Shown: positions 41,001 through 47,585 of the stretch, in pieces
How the letters are laid out: each line of letters begins with the position of its first letter
How positions within the stretch are numbered: position 1 is the stretch's first letter
Virus record (IMG/VR): IMGVR_UViG_3300047510_003167
Location: 1-64,000 of that record
From: a virus
Length of the DNA stretch: 64,000 nt
Strand: one strand, 5' to 3'
Program-made: the position numbers and the translations under genes
The notes under the pieces: model-generated
Database searches by the model: none
Told to the model about the DNA's origin: nothing
What the model saw: the letters and a program-made list of their open reading frames with translations, nothing else

Positions 41001-42973
41001 CCGGCACCAACGACATGCCAGGGCGGCTGGTATTCAGCACCACCGCCGATGGTGCCGCTAGCCCCACTGAGCGGATGCGGATTGACTCTTCCGGACGCAT
41101 TGGCTTCAATAACACAAACCTCGGTGGAGCAAGTGGCAACTACCGTTTTGGAGGAATCATCTCTGGTGCAGCTAGTTCAAGTGGAATTTTATACACACCA
41201 ACAATACAGCCTGATGCAACAACTACTGCGAGTTTATTTCAAACTCAACCTTCAACTGCTAGCAATGGCGCTGTTCCTTATGCAATAACTAATCTTTTTC
41301 ACTACCAAACAGTACAGGGGACATTCAACGTTGATAGTACAGTAACCAATCAATATGGTTTTGGCGTAAACAGTTCTTTAACAGGGGCTACAAATAACTT
41401 CGGTTTTTACAGCAATCTTTCTAGTGCTGCAGGGCGATGGAATTTTTATGCTGCAAGTACTGCTGATAGTTATTTTGCCAGCAATAATTTCATCTTCGCT
41501 AATGGCGGCACCGAACGCGCCCGCATCGACAGCTCCGGCAGGCTGCTGGTGGGGACGTCTAGTTCTATTACTACAAACATAGACGGATTAAGCTATGGAT
41601 CAATAAAAAGCCAACTTGCAGGCATCGACGGAAATAACGGTACACAGCTTATTGCTCAATACTCAAACGTTACTGCATTTTCACCAACACTTGCATTGGC
41701 AAGAAGCGTAGCTGCAACGGTAGGAGCTCACACTGCGGTAACAGGCGGTGTCCCCATCGGTCGAGTTAGTGCCGCCGGATCTGATGGCACAACTTTTATT
41801 GAAGGCGGGCGGATTGATTTTGTTGCAGACGCTCTATTTACTACAAATTCCGCTCCCACTCGTTTAGTGTTTTTCACCACCGCCAACGGCGCCAGCTCGC
41901 CCACTGAGCGGATGCGGATTGACAGTGCGGGGCGTGTGGGCATTGGGACGAATAACCCTGGCAAAACTCTCCATGTAGCCGGAGATGCGCGTATTGGCGC
42001 TGCAGACTCAAACGATTGCAGCATTGAACTTGGAGAAGGGGCAACGGGGAATCGTGCCGCATTTATTGATTTTGTTAGTGATACAACTTATACAGATTTT
42101 GGACTGCGTATTCGCAGGAATAATGGTGGGGCCAATACCGATTCAAATATTAACCATCGGGGGACAGGCTCTCTTGTCCTAAACGCGTTGGATGCTGGAT
42201 CTGTGAGCGTTAGCTCTAACGGCTCCGAACGCGCACGCATTGACTCCTCAGGCCGCCTGCTGGTGGGCGCGAGTACAAGTGTTAGCCAATTTGGGGTTGC
42301 TCCTCAAATCCAGTCAACTGGTACATCAGGAGCAGGTGGTTACTTAGGTCTGACTGTTTTTAATACTGCTGTTGACTCTGCCCCAAATCTGGTTCTTGGC
42401 CATTCCAAGGGAGCAACTGTTGGCACATATACCGCCTCCGTTGCGGAAGACCTGTTAGGAGAAATTACTTTTACGGCAGCCAACGGTACTGATATGCGCC
42501 GTGGCGCATCAATCGGTGCTTGGGCAGATGCAGGCTGGGGCACAAATGATCATCCTGCGCGATTAGTTTTTTCCACAACCTTTGACGCTGGTTCTGGCCC
42601 CACCGAAGCCTTCCGCATCACCAACGACCGGGTGCATTGCTACAACCAAGCCGCACCAGCCGCTGTCGATACCACCGCCACGCTGACCGTCGCCAACCTC
42701 AAGACCGGCATTATCACCAGCACCACCGCCGCAGCCGTCACGATGACGCTGCCCACCGGCACCGACACACAAGCAGGATTCAGTGGCACCTACGACAACA
42801 TGACGTTCGAATGGAGCGTTATCAACACAGGCGCCACCAATGCCGTCACCGTGCAAGGCAACACCGGCCACACCTTAGTTGGTACAGGTACCGTTGCAGC
42901 TAGCAGCTCTGGTCGTTTTGCCTCACGACGCACGGCAGCTAATACGTTCGTAACCTATCGGCTTTCCAGCTGA
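38036..42973 (+). CDS. Giant modular tail fibre protein (1645 aa)
   Basis: A host-recognition fibre of 1645 residues. The N-terminus 'TIKVDNIVFTNSGIDQTIGVSG' is an attachment module typical of cyanophage fibres. About ten modules follow, each ~80-150 residues, built from the anchors 'ERARIDSSGRLLVG' and 'PGRLVFSTTADGAASPTERMRID' with variable inserts between. The C-terminal ~110 residues ('TLTVANLKTGIITSTTAAAVTM' ... 'VTVQGNTGHTLVGTGTV') form a terminal beta domain. No intramolecular chaperone protease (S74) motif is evident. The anchor DNA is GC-rich and near-identical between copies. Confidence 0.85.
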   Translation: MPYGTIKVDNIVFTNSGIDQTIGVSGLVQSISGNLTATGTISGNVVRGTTVSGATVTGGAGQFTTITGGVLSVTSGVFAPGTSGAPSISFSSDSNTGFWSPAGDTVAISTGGSERIRIDSAGDLGVGTTDPTSRLTVRADAASGPNTIIRVENRAVSAGVTTQNIKVEGIFDYNNGTSDASAGAIVFGKDGTYTTATTNNDSYLAFETATDNSSTEKLRIDSSGRLLVGASAGVAVGSTSQAVFQATAGTTGNLSASIYSAVNSATWGAVIALGHGRATTSGILLADDLIGQIRFAGADGTDLESLAGSISAFVDGTPGANDMPGRLIFSTTADGAASPTERMRIDSAGNVGIGATTFTFGTGSGLLIQRDSVATVRVFSNSNGKALELTANATGGLVSARGTGSALVFESDATERARIDSSGRLLVGLSSGAALVHIGNSVDNLFMDRNESVAGGPNASFRKSRGTSGAPTIVNDGDFTGALQFRGYDGAAYITNATIRGEVDGTPGTNDMPGRLVFSTTADGAASPTERLRLDSSGRLGLGTSSPQALLEVSSATGANPPTPTEIRIRTSTSAATWSTTDPWGRLSFYSADATAGGARIHSSIETIAANSTGQSSDLVFKTSPDSGSSLDERVRISQTGRVGIGTTSPSQLLQVNGNALIGATPTTQYSNLTVVGTSGIQAAAPLFNLTNVAGTTRFAYIQHTGTGGDFFLLNQEAGALRFGTNNAERARIDSLGRLLVGTSTSVATSALNAGLQISNLATGNGASISIARYSNDAGASEFIFGKSRSGINASPGGIIQNGDTLGVIRWVGDNGTDLSSSAATILAAVDGEPGTAGDLTDIPARLVFTTSPDGAAGPTERMRIDSAGTTTLTSASATAPFISKISTSEVARIDSSGRLLVGTSTPSSGALGSGSLEVYSQSSLENTHVLLHHNSNSGSRFANLEFLKTHNNAVVLTGNTLGRLRWSGYDGTSAVTAALIESAVDGTPGTNDMPGRLVFSTTADGAASPTERMRIDSSGRIGFNNTNLGGASGNYRFGGIISGAASSSGILYTPTIQPDATTTASLFQTQPSTASNGAVPYAITNLFHYQTVQGTFNVDSTVTNQYGFGVNSSLTGATNNFGFYSNLSSAAGRWNFYAASTADSYFASNNFIFANGGTERARIDSSGRLLVGTSSSITTNIDGLSYGSIKSQLAGIDGNNGTQLIAQYSNVTAFSPTLALARSVAATVGAHTAVTGGVPIGRVSAAGSDGTTFIEGGRIDFVADALFTTNSAPTRLVFFTTANGASSPTERMRIDSAGRVGIGTNNPGKTLHVAGDARIGAADSNDCSIELGEGATGNRAAFIDFVSDTTYTDFGLRIRRNNGGANTDSNINHRGTGSLVLNALDAGSVSVSSNGSERARIDSSGRLLVGASTSVSQFGVAPQIQSTGTSGAGGYLGLTVFNTAVDSAPNLVLGHSKGATVGTYTASVAEDLLGEITFTAANGTDMRRGASIGAWADAGWGTNDHPARLVFSTTFDAGSGPTEAFRITNDRVHCYNQAAPAAVDTTATLTVANLKTGIITSTTAAAVTMTLPTGTDTQAGFSGTYDNMTFEWSVINTGATNAVTVQGNTGHTLVGTGTVAASSSGRFASRRTAANTFVTYRLSS
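38692..42265 (+). repeat. Dispersed anchor repeats in the giant fibre gene
   Basis: Type A units, encoding 'RIDSSGRLLVG', lie near 38692, 39276, 40214, 40708, 41516 and 42228. Type B units, encoding 'GTPGTNDMPGRLVFSTTADGA' variants, lie near 38975, 39541, 40530, 40984 and 41850. Nucleotide identity between units is high and their GC exceeds that of the sequence between. Confidence 0.8.
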
Positions 42974-43029
42974 TAGGTATTACTCTCTAAATTTCCCTGG
43001 TAGAATACAAAAAACTTAATTGATGAATT

Positions 43030-43350
43030 ATGGCTGACACTTACACTTGGGGTATTGCCAATCTGGAACGTCACGTTTCTGATGGCGCTGTTTATACCGC
43101 TCATTGGACCCTTAATGCAGAGCGTGTTACTGGTGGAGAACTTTACACCGCCAGCTCCTATGGTTCCGTTGGTTTCTCTGATCCTGATCCGGATGACTTT
43201 ACGCCGTACGAAGATTTGACTTCTAGCCAAGTTATTGGTTGGGTTCAAGATGCTCTTGGTGCCGATAAAGTAGTTGAAATGGAAGACTCGTTAAGCAGCC
43301 GCCTGGATGATGAGGTAACCCCTACCAGCGAATCCGGTATTCCTTGGTAA
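43030..43350 (+). CDS. Small phage protein, possible tail-fibre associated (106 aa)
   Basis: Begins 'MADTYTWGIANLERHVSDGAVYTAHW' with a beta-hairpin character, an acidic 'DPDPDDFTPYEDLTSSQVIGWV' region and a helical C-terminus. I recall the form 'TY-W-I--L-R---DG-V---HW' as a conserved small phage protein with unknown function. A TAGAAT box lies at 43001. Confidence 0.7.
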   Translation: MADTYTWGIANLERHVSDGAVYTAHWTLNAERVTGGELYTASSYGSVGFSDPDPDDFTPYEDLTSSQVIGWVQDALGADKVVEMEDSLSSRLDDEVTPTSESGIPW

Positions 43351-43355
43351 ATAAT

Positions 43356-43364
43356 TGCTATACT
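43356..43364 (+). promoter_or_regulatory. Candidate extended -10 promoter (TGCTATACT)
   Basis: TG-C-TATACT, 22 bases before ATG 43386. It would drive a 63-residue gene and the lysin behind it. Confidence 0.5.
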
Positions 43365-43385
43365 TTTTGAAGTTATTTATTTAAC

Positions 43386-43577
43386 ATGGCTTGCAAGAAA
43401 AGCGAACTGGTTTCTGCCATTAATTCTTTTGGCTCTGCCCGTGCATCTGGCGATGGTAATTTGATTGCTTTTGCCGCTAACCTTATCGGTTCTCTTGTTG
43501 AAACCCTTGAGTTTGAACCTGAAGCAGAAGAAGGAACGATTGAAGTTAAGGACGCTGAAGTTGTTGAAGAAGGTTGA
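43386..43577 (+). CDS. Small acidic phage protein (63 aa)
   Basis: A 63-residue protein with a helical N-terminus and a Glu-rich C-terminus. It directly precedes the structured lysin leader. Its ATG is preceded by no clear Shine-Dalgarno. No family recognised. Confidence 0.6.
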   Translation: MACKKSELVSAINSFGSARASGDGNLIAFAANLIGSLVETLEFEPEAEEGTIEVKDAEVVEEG

Positions 43578-43578
43578 A

Positions 43579-43619
43579 TTAGTACACCTGACCTAAAGTT
43601 GTACTAACAGCTTTAGGTC
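43579..43619 (+). promoter_or_regulatory. Pseudoknot-capable leader of the two-domain lysin gene
   Basis: Two perfect stems interlock. TTAGTAC (43579-43585) pairs with GTACTAA (43601-43607), and GACCTAAAG (43590-43598) pairs with CTTTAGGTC (43611-43619). The connecting loops are 4, 2 and 3 bases. The second stem ends one base before ATG 43621 and there is no Shine-Dalgarno. The stems either coexist as an H-type pseudoknot or are mutually exclusive hairpins. Confidence 0.65.
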
Positions 43620-43620
43620 G

Positions 43621-44733
43621 ATGACTATAAAACTGACTGACGCAGCAAAGTTCTATAAAGAACTTCAACATCAAAAGGATGCTTGGAATTGGCTCCAGGG
43701 TCAGGTGCCTCCTGAAACCCTGGAGTCTTTTAGCGTCAAATATCGCAGCGAACCAAAACCCAGCGAAGAATATCCCAATACCTGGGACGGTGTTTTAGCT
43801 GCAGGGAAAGCAATGGGTGCTAAGTATCCAGAATGTGTTGCAGCGCAGTGGGCCCTGGAAAGTGGTTGGGGTAAACATACGAGCGGTAAACACAATTACT
43901 TTGGTTTAAAGGGGTCTGGCACATCAACCACAACACAAGAGTTTATTAATGGTCAGTGGATTACAATCACCGCTGACTTTATTGATTTTCCTGACCTATC
44001 TACGTGTGTTGATTATCTTGTATCGCGCTGGTACAAAGACTACAAAACTTACAAAGGTGTAAATCGAGCAACCAGTCGAAATAACTGTGCAGAACTTTTA
44101 GTTCAAGAAGGTTATGCAACGGATCCAGACTATGCAACAAAATTAATTCAAATTATGGACAAACAACTCCAAACTCCTGGAGGTGATTCCACTGCAGTTA
44201 CGTCTTCTAAAACCCTTACCGTTCCTTACTTTTATCAACTAGACAATCAATCAGGCACTGGTTATCGCGAGTGTTTTTCTTCTTCTTGTGCAATGATTGC
44301 CGCTTATTACGGCAAAGTAAAAACAGATGATGAATACAACAAAATTAGGGCTAAATATGGTGACACTACAGATGCAAATGCGCAGCTAAAAACACTGCAA
44401 GCCCTGGGACTTAACGCCAAATTTATTACCAACGGTAATTCTGCTTTATTAGAAAACGAGATTCGTAATAACAGACCTGTTGCTGTTGGTTGGTTACATC
44501 AAGGAAATGTAAGTGCTCCCACAGGCGGCGGTCATTGGACTTGTTGTATTGGTTTCACAGAAACTGAATTTGTACACAACGACTCAAATGGGGAAGCGAA
44601 TATGGTCAATGGAGGGTACGTAAGCAATGCAGCATCCCGCGGAAAAGGTGTCAAATACAGTAAAAAGAATTGGTTACCACGTTGGGAGTGCGACGGTAAA
44701 AACACAGGTTGGGCAATTTTAGTTTCTAAATGA
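43621..44733 (+). CDS. Two-domain endolysin: glucosaminidase plus C39-like peptidase
   Basis: Residues ~50-185 match the FlgJ/GH73 glucosaminidase pattern ('AAQWALESGWGKHTSGKHNYFGLKG', catalytic Glu80). Residues ~198-370 match a C39-like papain-fold peptidase: 'QLDNQSGTGYRECFSSSCAM' with nucleophile Cys219, 'GGGHWTCCIGF' with His305, and 'VHND' with Asp321. The first would cut the glycan strand and the second a peptide bond, so the product can open the wall at two points. No signal peptide. The next small gene overlaps by four bases, and a holin candidate converges from the minus strand. Confidence 0.88.
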   Translation: MTIKLTDAAKFYKELQHQKDAWNWLQGQVPPETLESFSVKYRSEPKPSEEYPNTWDGVLAAGKAMGAKYPECVAAQWALESGWGKHTSGKHNYFGLKGSGTSTTTQEFINGQWITITADFIDFPDLSTCVDYLVSRWYKDYKTYKGVNRATSRNNCAELLVQEGYATDPDYATKLIQIMDKQLQTPGGDSTAVTSSKTLTVPYFYQLDNQSGTGYRECFSSSCAMIAAYYGKVKTDDEYNKIRAKYGDTTDANAQLKTLQALGLNAKFITNGNSALLENEIRNNRPVAVGWLHQGNVSAPTGGGHWTCCIGFTETEFVHNDSNGEANMVNGGYVSNAASRGKGVKYSKKNWLPRWECDGKNTGWAILVSK

Positions 44734-44891
44734 AAAAGAATCGAGATCCGCGTATTCGCGTTAATGTTTGTTGGGAAGTTGCGGACGAAAAAAAATGCGC
44801 AACCCTCGATAAAAACGAGGCTTACGCATTGAAACAATGGGTAGAAGAAAATAACGGATGCGTTTGGTGGTTCCAGGGATTACCTGATTAA
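44730..44891 (+). CDS. Very small protein coupled to endolysin (53 aa)
   Basis: ATG at 44730 overlaps the endolysin stop (ATGA). The 53 residues include three Trp and a 'VCWEVADEKKCATLDKNEAYALKQW' stretch; no membrane segment. It may be an endolysin partner or regulator, based only on coupling. Confidence 0.65.
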   Translation: MKKNRDPRIRVNVCWEVADEKKCATLDKNEAYALKQWVEENNGCVWWFQGLPD

Positions 44892-45056
44892 TCAGCGTTG
44901 CTTAGCCCGACCAATAACCAAAGCACAAATTTCGATCAATTTATAAACCTTACCGACAAACTTATCGTCAGAAGGAGTAGGAGTAAGCGCACAAATAGCA
45001 GAAGCAGCTGCGTGAATAGCAAGAGCAACTTCTAAATAACGACCAAGGTGAGCCAT
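44892..45056 (-). CDS. Candidate holin-like small membrane protein (54 aa)
   Basis: A 54-residue protein with two hydrophobic stretches ('YLEVALAIHAAASAICALT' ~7-25 and 'KLIEICALVIG' ~39-49) separated by a short 'PTPSDDK' loop. The end is basic ('GRAKQR'). I recall the 'ALAIHA-AS-I-ALTPTP--D---K-YK-IE--AL' pattern in cyanophage genomes beside lysins. Two helices and a basic tail fit a class II-type holin. It ends one base past the stop of the convergent lysin-coupled gene. Confidence 0.55.
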   Translation of the reverse strand: MAHLGRYLEVALAIHAAASAICALTPTPSDDKFVGKVYKLIEICALVIGRAKQR

Positions 45057-45073
45057 GAGTAATACCTTTTTTC

Positions 45074-45349
45074 TTATTCTATATCTTGTGATTTATACCA
45101 AAAGAAAGATTTGTGCTCATCACTAATTTGCCATTCGGAATCTTCATGCTTGATGAACCATTTTTTCCAAACTTGAAACTGTTTATCTGCCAAGACTGAT
45201 TCACAGCACAACGAAATTGAATCCCCAGGTGGGATCTCCAACATCCATTGACGTACTTGACGTATAGCTAATGCTTGTGTTTTGGAGCCAACTTTACCGG
45301 TCAAACTCCCAGCCAGGAGGCGGGCCCTGACGTTTTTTCGTTCGTTCAT
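45074..45349 (-). CDS. Unknown phage protein (about 91 aa)
   Basis: The frame is open far upstream, but the ATG at 45349 is the best start because it trims the overlap with the gene ending at 45294 to 56 bases. A Lys/Arg-rich N-terminus is followed by 'VRQWMLEIPPGDSISLCCESVL', with several Trp near the C-terminus. It is part of a minus operon of small genes. No family. Confidence 0.55.
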   Translation of the reverse strand: MNERKNVRARLLAGSLTGKVGSKTQALAIRQVRQWMLEIPPGDSISLCCESVLADKQFQVWKKWFIKHEDSEWQISDEHKSFFWYKSQDIE

Positions 45350-45521
45350 CCAGTCGTTTATTTGCCTTGCAGATTTGCTGACAGCTAAGCTCGCAAGCCA
45401 CACGCACCCGTTCTTCGTACGAATCCAAGGGATCAACCTCATCCTCAAACGGAACTTCTGGGGCAAAAAAATCGTCCCAATCTTTTTGCGACGTTGTAAA
45501 TTCAATCCCACCTTTAGTCAT
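45294..45521 (-). CDS. Small acidic protein (75 aa)
   Basis: ATG 45521 shares a base with the stop of the preceding small gene. The product has an acidic N-terminal half and a C-terminal helix ('RVRVACELSCQQICKANKRLDERTKKR') ending in 'PPPGWEFDR'. No family recognised. Confidence 0.65.
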   Translation of the reverse strand: MTKGGIEFTTSQKDWDDFFAPEVPFEDEVDPLDSYEERVRVACELSCQQICKANKRLDERTKKRQGPPPGWEFDR

Positions 45522-45655
45522 TACACGTCATAGATACGGCAGCTCTGCGCCCAAGGCGTAGCTTCACAATAAAGTTTAAAAGCAGTAGACGAATTATGCT
45601 TACTATTTTTTTGTTTTAAAAACATAAGCTTACAAATAGTTAAGAAATACTTCAT
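45521..45655 (-). CDS. Very small protein (44 aa)
   Basis: A 44-residue protein read from ATG 45655, overlapping the stop of the structural gene upstream (ATGA) and the start of the next gene (TAATG). Both junctions are strong evidence that it is real. It ends 'YCEATPWAQSCRIYDV', a form that I recall in small cyanophage proteins. Confidence 0.65.
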   Translation of the reverse strand: MKYFLTICKLMFLKQKNSKHNSSTAFKLYCEATPWAQSCRIYDV

Positions 45656-46551
45656 GACCTAGTAATTAAAGGTACAAAAATCTCAGGTAGTGCATCGCCA
45701 GGGCTTCTTTCTCTTTGCCAAGCTTCAGTCCATTCAGATAATGAATGTTCGTGAATTGAATTGAAATCATATTCATTACCTGGCTCCAGGATAAATTTAT
45801 CTTGGGATTCAGGAATCGGCACACCAATTAACCAAGTAGAGTTTTCTGAAATAGTTACGGTATTTCCAGAGTTAATTGTGGCTACAGAAACAGTGTAACC
45901 ATTTGTAAAACTTGGAAGCGTGTAATTTGTATTGAAATCAGGACCGATGACAATAGTGTTACCCAAGTCAATGTTGGACTCAAGAGTTAAGAAACTACTG
46001 TCAAGGTCTTCAAGTAAAAGAAGGATTTCAGTAAGCGGAACCTCAATAACAAGACCCAACGAATAATCAAGGGGTTCGTTACGTGTACTGGATACACAAA
46101 ACAGATAGTTGCCGGGTTCTAGTGAGTAGTAGAAATCATCGCCTTTATTCAAAGCGTATGGGTTGAATTCGTTATATAAATCAGATTGGGCTCCAGCAAC
46201 CTTACCAAGATACGGATAATAAAGTTCTCCACTGATTCCCGCAAACTGACCGCTGTCAGCCTGGAAGATCATTCGACCTTGAATGGGTGTGTGATTTAAA
46301 TCGTACGCAGAGAGCTGAATGTAATTAGGACGCGGACCACCTTTGCGGGTAATGATCCAGGCAGGAACTTGTAAATTGATTTGATACCAATGGTTCATGG
46401 TGCCGCCACCATAACCATTAAGACCAACTACATATTCAGGACCAAGACTTCCGGTGAGGTAGCGCAGCGACGTTTCACTAAACGAACCAAGCAATTGTGG
46501 ATTTGCTTGGGTGCGTTGACGCTGAGAAGATTGAGCGCTACCCCTGGTCAT
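45652..46551 (-). CDS. Putative structural protein, beta-rich (299 aa)
   Basis: A 299-residue protein with a Ser/Gln-rich N-terminus, then mainly beta strands with Gly/Asn loops ('YLTGSLGPEYVVGLNGYGGGTMNHWYQ'). A 'GNTVTISENSTWLIGVP' strand near residue 230 looks like a fibre or cell-surface binding fold. It is the main protein of the minus operon 47243-44892. It could be a receptor-binding component. No family recognised. Confidence 0.6.
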   Translation of the reverse strand: MTRGSAQSSQRQRTQANPQLLGSFSETSLRYLTGSLGPEYVVGLNGYGGGTMNHWYQINLQVPAWIITRKGGPRPNYIQLSAYDLNHTPIQGRMIFQADSGQFAGISGELYYPYLGKVAGAQSDLYNEFNPYALNKGDDFYYSLEPGNYLFCVSSTRNEPLDYSLGLVIEVPLTEILLLLEDLDSSFLTLESNIDLGNTIVIGPDFNTNYTLPSFTNGYTVSVATINSGNTVTISENSTWLIGVPIPESQDKFILEPGNEYDFNSIHEHSLSEWTEAWQRERSPGDALPEIFVPLITRS

Positions 46552-47243
46552 TAGATATCAATATTATCGTTTTCTTCATTGTACTCGGGGGCATCCTTAG
46601 CATATTGCGGATTGGTAATGGGCATTTTGTAAGTATTTTTCACAACTTCATCCAGGGATTTTTTCTCCCTGAGCTGCTTGCCCACCAGCATTAACTTCTC
46701 TGCATTGAACTTGGTAACAAGTGGATACACCTTTGACGGAGGGTAGGTTCTGTTCCAGGTAGACACCATATGTAACGGATTGGCACAGGCATTGTTCCCG
46801 CACAACCTTGTCACCAAGAGGTCGCCCACGTCCCCCCAAGCGCACTGGTACACCGCCTTGTGGACGTTGACGTTATCGGACAACCTGCCGGTGTACTTGG
46901 CCCTGTAGGAGGGCATGCAGATCCTTTTAGGCGTACCACCAGAAGCGTTTTTAATTTCCCAGCAGTCTCCCGGCTCACCAATCTCAACCATGTTCCACAG
47001 GTTGTGGCACTTGGCCTTGTAGTCGAAATGTAGGTAGTTGACATCAAACCCACAGACGTTGCTCAGGATCTTCTTGGCGCACTCGTAGCACCAATGGTGA
47101 ACTGAGTCTCGAATGAGATGACCGTGAACGCAAGGGTATCCCTGATAGTACCCATGTTCTGCAAGTTGCGACTCATTGAGACTTTCAATGAGATTGACAT
47201 GCCTAAAGCTTGTCTGCAACAGGGTTTTGGGATTTGGTTTCAT
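46551..47243 (-). CDS. HNH endonuclease, HNH_3-like (230 aa)
   Basis: ATG 47243, with GGTGG just upstream, is preferred to a GTG at 47279. Zinc-binding Cys pairs ('CVHGH' and 'CYECAKK') occupy the N-terminal third. The core reads 'VHKAVYQCAWGDVGDLLVTRLCGNNACANPLHMVS', the HNH_3 pattern (His, then '-R-LC-N--C-NP-H'). This is the form found in free-standing homing endonucleases. It is coupled by TAATG to the structural gene downstream, so it may have inserted at an operon head. Confidence 0.75.
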   Translation of the reverse strand: MKPNPKTLLQTSFRHVNLIESLNESQLAEHGYYQGYPCVHGHLIRDSVHHWCYECAKKILSNVCGFDVNYLHFDYKAKCHNLWNMVEIGEPGDCWEIKNASGGTPKRICMPSYRAKYTGRLSDNVNVHKAVYQCAWGDVGDLLVTRLCGNNACANPLHMVSTWNRTYPPSKVYPLVTKFNAEKLMLVGKQLREKKSLDEVVKNTYKMPITNPQYAKDAPEYNEENDNIDI

Positions 47244-47297
47244 TACCACCAGGGCTTGGCTATGGGTCAATCCTGGCACGAGTGAGTGCAGACTTTC

Positions 47298-47398
47298 AGA
47301 CTTTGGGGGCCTTTTTAAAAACTTTCCCTAGAAAGGCGACAAGATTGCCAAAGTTGTCGCCTTCTTAGAAGGGTTTTATAAAAGGGACCCCAAAGTCT
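47298..47398. repeat. 101-base imperfect inverted repeat (possible MITE-like element or large RNA hairpin)
   Basis: AGACTTTGGGG (47298-47308) pairs perfectly with CCCCAAAGTCT (47388-47398). Inside, CCTTTTTAAAAAC pairs with GTTTTATAAAAGG in 11 of 13 positions. The core AAGGCGACAA (47333-47342) pairs perfectly with TTGTCGCCTT (47354-47363). Confidence 0.75.
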
Positions 47399-47402
47399 GC
47401 AA

Positions 47403-47531
47403 TCTCTGCACCAACATTTGAGTCTCACCTTAAGACCCCTTCCCCTGCAAAGGATCTCATTTCAATACAAGTAAGACTCACTTCAAACTCTGCACGATCT
47501 CTGCACCAACAAATGAGTCTCACTTTAAGAC
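47403..47531. repeat. Direct repeats in the 47280-47585 gap
   Basis: Two 34-base copies (47403-47436 and 47498-47531) differ at three positions. Partial copies of GACTCACTTCAA and CTCTGCAC lie between. With the inverted repeat, this fills a 306-base gap that has no gene. Confidence 0.8.
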
Positions 47532-47542
47532 AACATCCCAAC

Positions 47543-47567
47543 AAAAAACCCCCGCTCGTAGCAGGGG
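47543..47567 (-). terminator. Rho-independent terminator for the glycosyltransferase gene
   Basis: Read on the minus strand: CCCCTGC, loop, GCGGGGG, then six T. Lies 19 bases downstream of the gene ending at 47586. Confidence 0.8.
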
Positions 47568-47585
47568 CTTCTGTCTCCTGGTAAA

